Shown here in pieces: positions 25,754 through 27,788 of a DNA stretch of 27,788 bases (positions within the stretch are counted from its first letter, which is position 1; the number at the start of each line of letters is the position of its first letter). Position numbers and translations under genes: made by a program. The notes beneath the pieces were generated by a model, which worked only from the letters and a program-made list of their open reading frames with translations, was not told the DNA's origin and searched no databases. The stretch is from Spirochaetaceae bacterium (lineage in GTDB: Bacteria > Spirochaetota > Spirochaetia > SZUA-6 > Bin103). Location of the stretch: the NCBI GenBank assembly GCA_028818385.1, contig JAPPNY010000091.1:1-27788 (forward strand), written 5' to 3'.

Positions 25754-26722
25754 CTACCTACGGCCAGTAAGTTGACGCAGGTGGCTGTCGAACACCTTCT
25801 TGAAGTCGAGCAAGCGTCGGACCATCCAGTCATGAATCTCCTCGAGCACGTCATCGCCGTCATCGATGGTCCCAGCGCGGTCAGTCGCTACCCGGCACGC
25901 TCGCTTATCCTCCAGTGATTGCCAGTCAAGGGCGTATCCAAGTTCGGATTCTATGCTCTCCTTGTGTTTCTTCATGCTGTCGAAGAGATCATGGTTTTCA
26001 TGCGCATCGCCGGAGTCGATGTAGACTTCCACTCGAGCCTGCTGTTGGGCGGTAAAACTGGCTCCGTATTTGAATCTCCGGTCACCGGACGCGAAAGCGT
26101 ACCAGTTTTACGCTTGAGCCCGTTTGGCTGTAGTGAATCCGTGTCGTTCTCTGAGGGTGTCTATGAGCCTTTGAAAGAAGGCCTGATACCGTTCGCCTCT
26201 TTCTGAGAGGTTGCCAGTGGTCCGCTCCGTGACCCTGCTGACGCTCTCCTTCCGCCAGTCGTTGGGAGCCGCTACCAGATTAAAGTGCGGAGCCGGTCTG
26301 GACTCATCAATCTTCCAGAGTTCGACAACTACACCGAAGAACAAGGTGTCTTCACCGGTGCGCTGGTTCAGCCAGTCGAGGGCTTGCCGATGCTCGTCGC
26401 GAAACTCGCGCGTGAGCCAAACGACGACATTGGCATCGAATCCGGCCGCGTACGTGAGGAGCTTCCCAAGGTGGTCGTGGTCGGTCGTCTTCAGTTGGTT
26501 TTCTATGACGACCGGTCGGTCCCTGCTCAGGTCGGACGCGAGAATATCCAGAGAGAACCCGCCTACATCCGCCTCTCGTTGGCGCAGCTCGAGCTCCAGA
26601 CCGAGCGCTGTTCCCAATTTCGATATGTTTTCGGCGAGCCATGGTGTAAAGCCGTATGGTTCACTATCCCACACTTCGTGAAGATCGACGCGCTGAATGT
26701 CCGCGAGGGTTGCTTCCGTCAT
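25754..26722 (-). pseudogene. DUF4268 / PD-(D/E)XK-like gene interrupted by one in-frame TAA
   Basis: From ATG 26722 the frame encodes 204 residues with a restriction-endonuclease-like core: GGFSLDILAS (Asp59), PVVIENQLKTTDHDHLGKLL (Glu74, Gln76), YAAGFDANVVVWLTREF. It then meets TAA at 26110-26108. The very same frame continues without interruption as NWYAFASGDRRFKYGASF and then VEVYIDSGDAHENHDLFD to a second stop at 25754, which reads as the normal DUF4268 C-terminal domain. The stop differs by one base from CAA (Gln), so a single C-to-T change on the coding strand explains it. A GTG at 26032 could restart the last 92 residues. Members of this family are often near defence genes, but function is unproven. 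GAGG lies seven bases before the ATG. Lower GC than the glycan locus. Confidence 0.75.
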
Positions 26723-26897
26723 CCTTCAACCTCAACTCTGAGTTGCTCGTTTCTCACCGATAGCGTCTCACTTGACGGTGATGACGCGATGGTAGCAGTT
26801 TGCTGAACCGAGTAGCGTGGGTCGTAAGCCACGCGACATCGATAGGTCGGGGACCTCAAGGTATGGTGTGTCGGCTGCGGTGTCAATCTATGCCTTC

Positions 26898-27734
26898 TCA
26901 CCAATAGCATGGTGTTTCACTCGCATACCGTCGGCGAACGGCCCGCCGACCGTCAACGACCATCTTGAAGAGATCCGCTATCGCAACTGGTGCACGGAAG
27001 GGAAGGCTCTGCTCCTGGAGGTGTGCGGTCCACGAGCTCAGGTATTCCGCGAATGCCGAATCGGCATTCGGGTCCCAGTGATTCAGGTGGGCGCAATCAC
27101 GCCAGAGAGCAGGGTCGGCATGAAACGAATCCAGCAGCGCCACGGCGACCGTCCCGCACAGATCGCGCTCATAGGGATTTGCTTCCAGTCTGGGGAGATT
27201 CCCGGCCAACCATTCGGGAAGACGATCGCGGCTGATCCGAGGATATCGTGCTGCGGTACGCTCGGCGTACGTGTGGTGATTGAACGCGAATCCGGCAGCG
27301 TCGGGAATGGCCGCCGGTGGCTGCGCTTTCCAGAGCTCAGCCAGACGATGCAGCACGAACAGCGACGCGAGCTCGCAGAGACTCTCGTCGAACCATCGGT
27401 GCTTGTGCCCTTTGTGGCGATCGAAGTTGGTCATGACGTGACAGAACTCGTGTGAGAACTGGTACACGTACTGGCTCCAGTACCGGTCCCGAGCGATGAG
27501 TCTGACTTGGTAGGGTCGCTGATCGTCGAATACCCGAGGATCGCGGCTCCAGGGTGCCACCTGTATCGGAGCGTCGGGCGCCCGCCCGAAGGCGTCGGCC
27601 TGAACTTCGGCGGCGGACGCCAGAACGGCATGTATGGATCTCAGGCTGGTCGCTCCCCAGTTGCCGTTCTCGACGGTCAGGAGCGCGGACACCGATTCGG
27701 AACTCACTCTTCGAGTCAGGTTCGCTTCGCTCAC
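26898..27734 (-). CDS. Putative zinc metallopeptidase (HEXXH, gluzincin-like)
   Basis: The 278-aa protein contains FSHEFCHVMTNFD, with HEFCH at 95-99 as the zinc-binding HEXXH motif, followed about 18 residues later by WFDESLCELASLF. Glu117 or Glu121 there could be the third zinc ligand, as in gluzincins. No signal peptide or membrane segment is seen, so it is probably cytoplasmic. I do not recognise a specific family and know no substrate. GTG 27734 is the first start after an in-frame TGA at 27788-27786, with GAGGG six bases before it. It lies 175 bp upstream of the interrupted DUF4268 gene on the same strand; that gap shows nothing clear. GC is lower than the central locus. Confidence 0.68.
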   Translation of the reverse strand: MSEANLTRRVSSESVSALLTVENGNWGATSLRSIHAVLASAAEVQADAFGRAPDAPIQVAPWSRDPRVFDDQRPYQVRLIARDRYWSQYVYQFSHEFCHVMTNFDRHKGHKHRWFDESLCELASLFVLHRLAELWKAQPPAAIPDAAGFAFNHHTYAERTAARYPRISRDRLPEWLAGNLPRLEANPYERDLCGTVAVALLDSFHADPALWRDCAHLNHWDPNADSAFAEYLSSWTAHLQEQSLPFRAPVAIADLFKMVVDGRRAVRRRYASETPCYW

Positions 27735-27788
27735 TCGGCACCCTCGACCTTGGCCGACGCCGGGAGCCTGCCGTTTGCACCTCGATCA

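Noticed and set aside
1..27788. CRISPR arrays, tRNA or rRNA genes, and insertion sequences.
   Set aside because: No regularly spaced short repeats, no cloverleaf or rRNA-like stretches, and no transposase or terminal inverted repeats were seen on reading the window.

Overview
The window is bacterial DNA in two base-composition classes. Most of it (about 1.8-25.7 kb) is GC-rich, roughly two-thirds G+C by eye. The edges (about 1-1.75 kb and 25.75-27.8 kb) are visibly more AT-rich. The sugar importer is of the LplB/YtcP type. Its solute-binding protein has an ordinary signal peptide and no lipobox, which suggests a diderm with a periplasm. A GC-rich Spirochaetota-like organism or another environmental lineage would fit, but no rRNA or marker gene is present, so taxonomy is inference only.

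Left edge (1-1748): a short prokaryotic Argonaute (MID-PIWI, catalytic residues lost). It is preceded by a very acidic reading frame that overlaps its GTG start by four bases (GTGA). This looks like the 3' half of a short-pAgo defence operon whose effector (SIR2-, TIR- or other APAZ fusion) lies mostly outside the window. Next come a phytanoyl-CoA dioxygenase-like enzyme, a divergent 594-aa protein of unknown function, and a hicA-hicB toxin-antitoxin pair whose hicA start codon lies inside a perfect inverted repeat.

Centre (5.4-25.7 kb): a carbohydrate import and breakdown locus. It has a periplasmic solute-binding protein, two permeases, a GH110-like parallel beta-helix protein, a GH95 fucosidase-like protein, three GH101-related proteins (two of them a recent tandem duplication with a 1971-bp period), and three GH32-fold five-blade beta-propeller proteins. 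Each GH101-related gene sits directly beside a GH32-fold gene: divergent, convergent with overlapping ends, or co-directional with a 1-nt overlap. No hydrolase shows a signal peptide, so the simplest model is import of oligosaccharides through the ABC system followed by cytoplasmic trimming. GH95 (alpha-fucose), GH110-like (alpha-1,3-galactose) and GH101-like (alpha-GalNAc) activities together would suit mucin or blood-group-like O-glycans. The role of the GH32-fold partners is unexplained. An AlbA_2/Schlafen-type gene with a GHKL-ATPase-like C-terminus lies inside this locus.

Right edge (25.75-27.8 kb): a DUF4268 / PD-(D/E)XK-like gene interrupted by one in-frame TAA with the downstream frame intact, and a HEXXH metallopeptidase-like gene. 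Both are on the minus strand and lower in GC.

No tRNA, rRNA, CRISPR array, transposase or gene-free stretch over 300 bases was seen.
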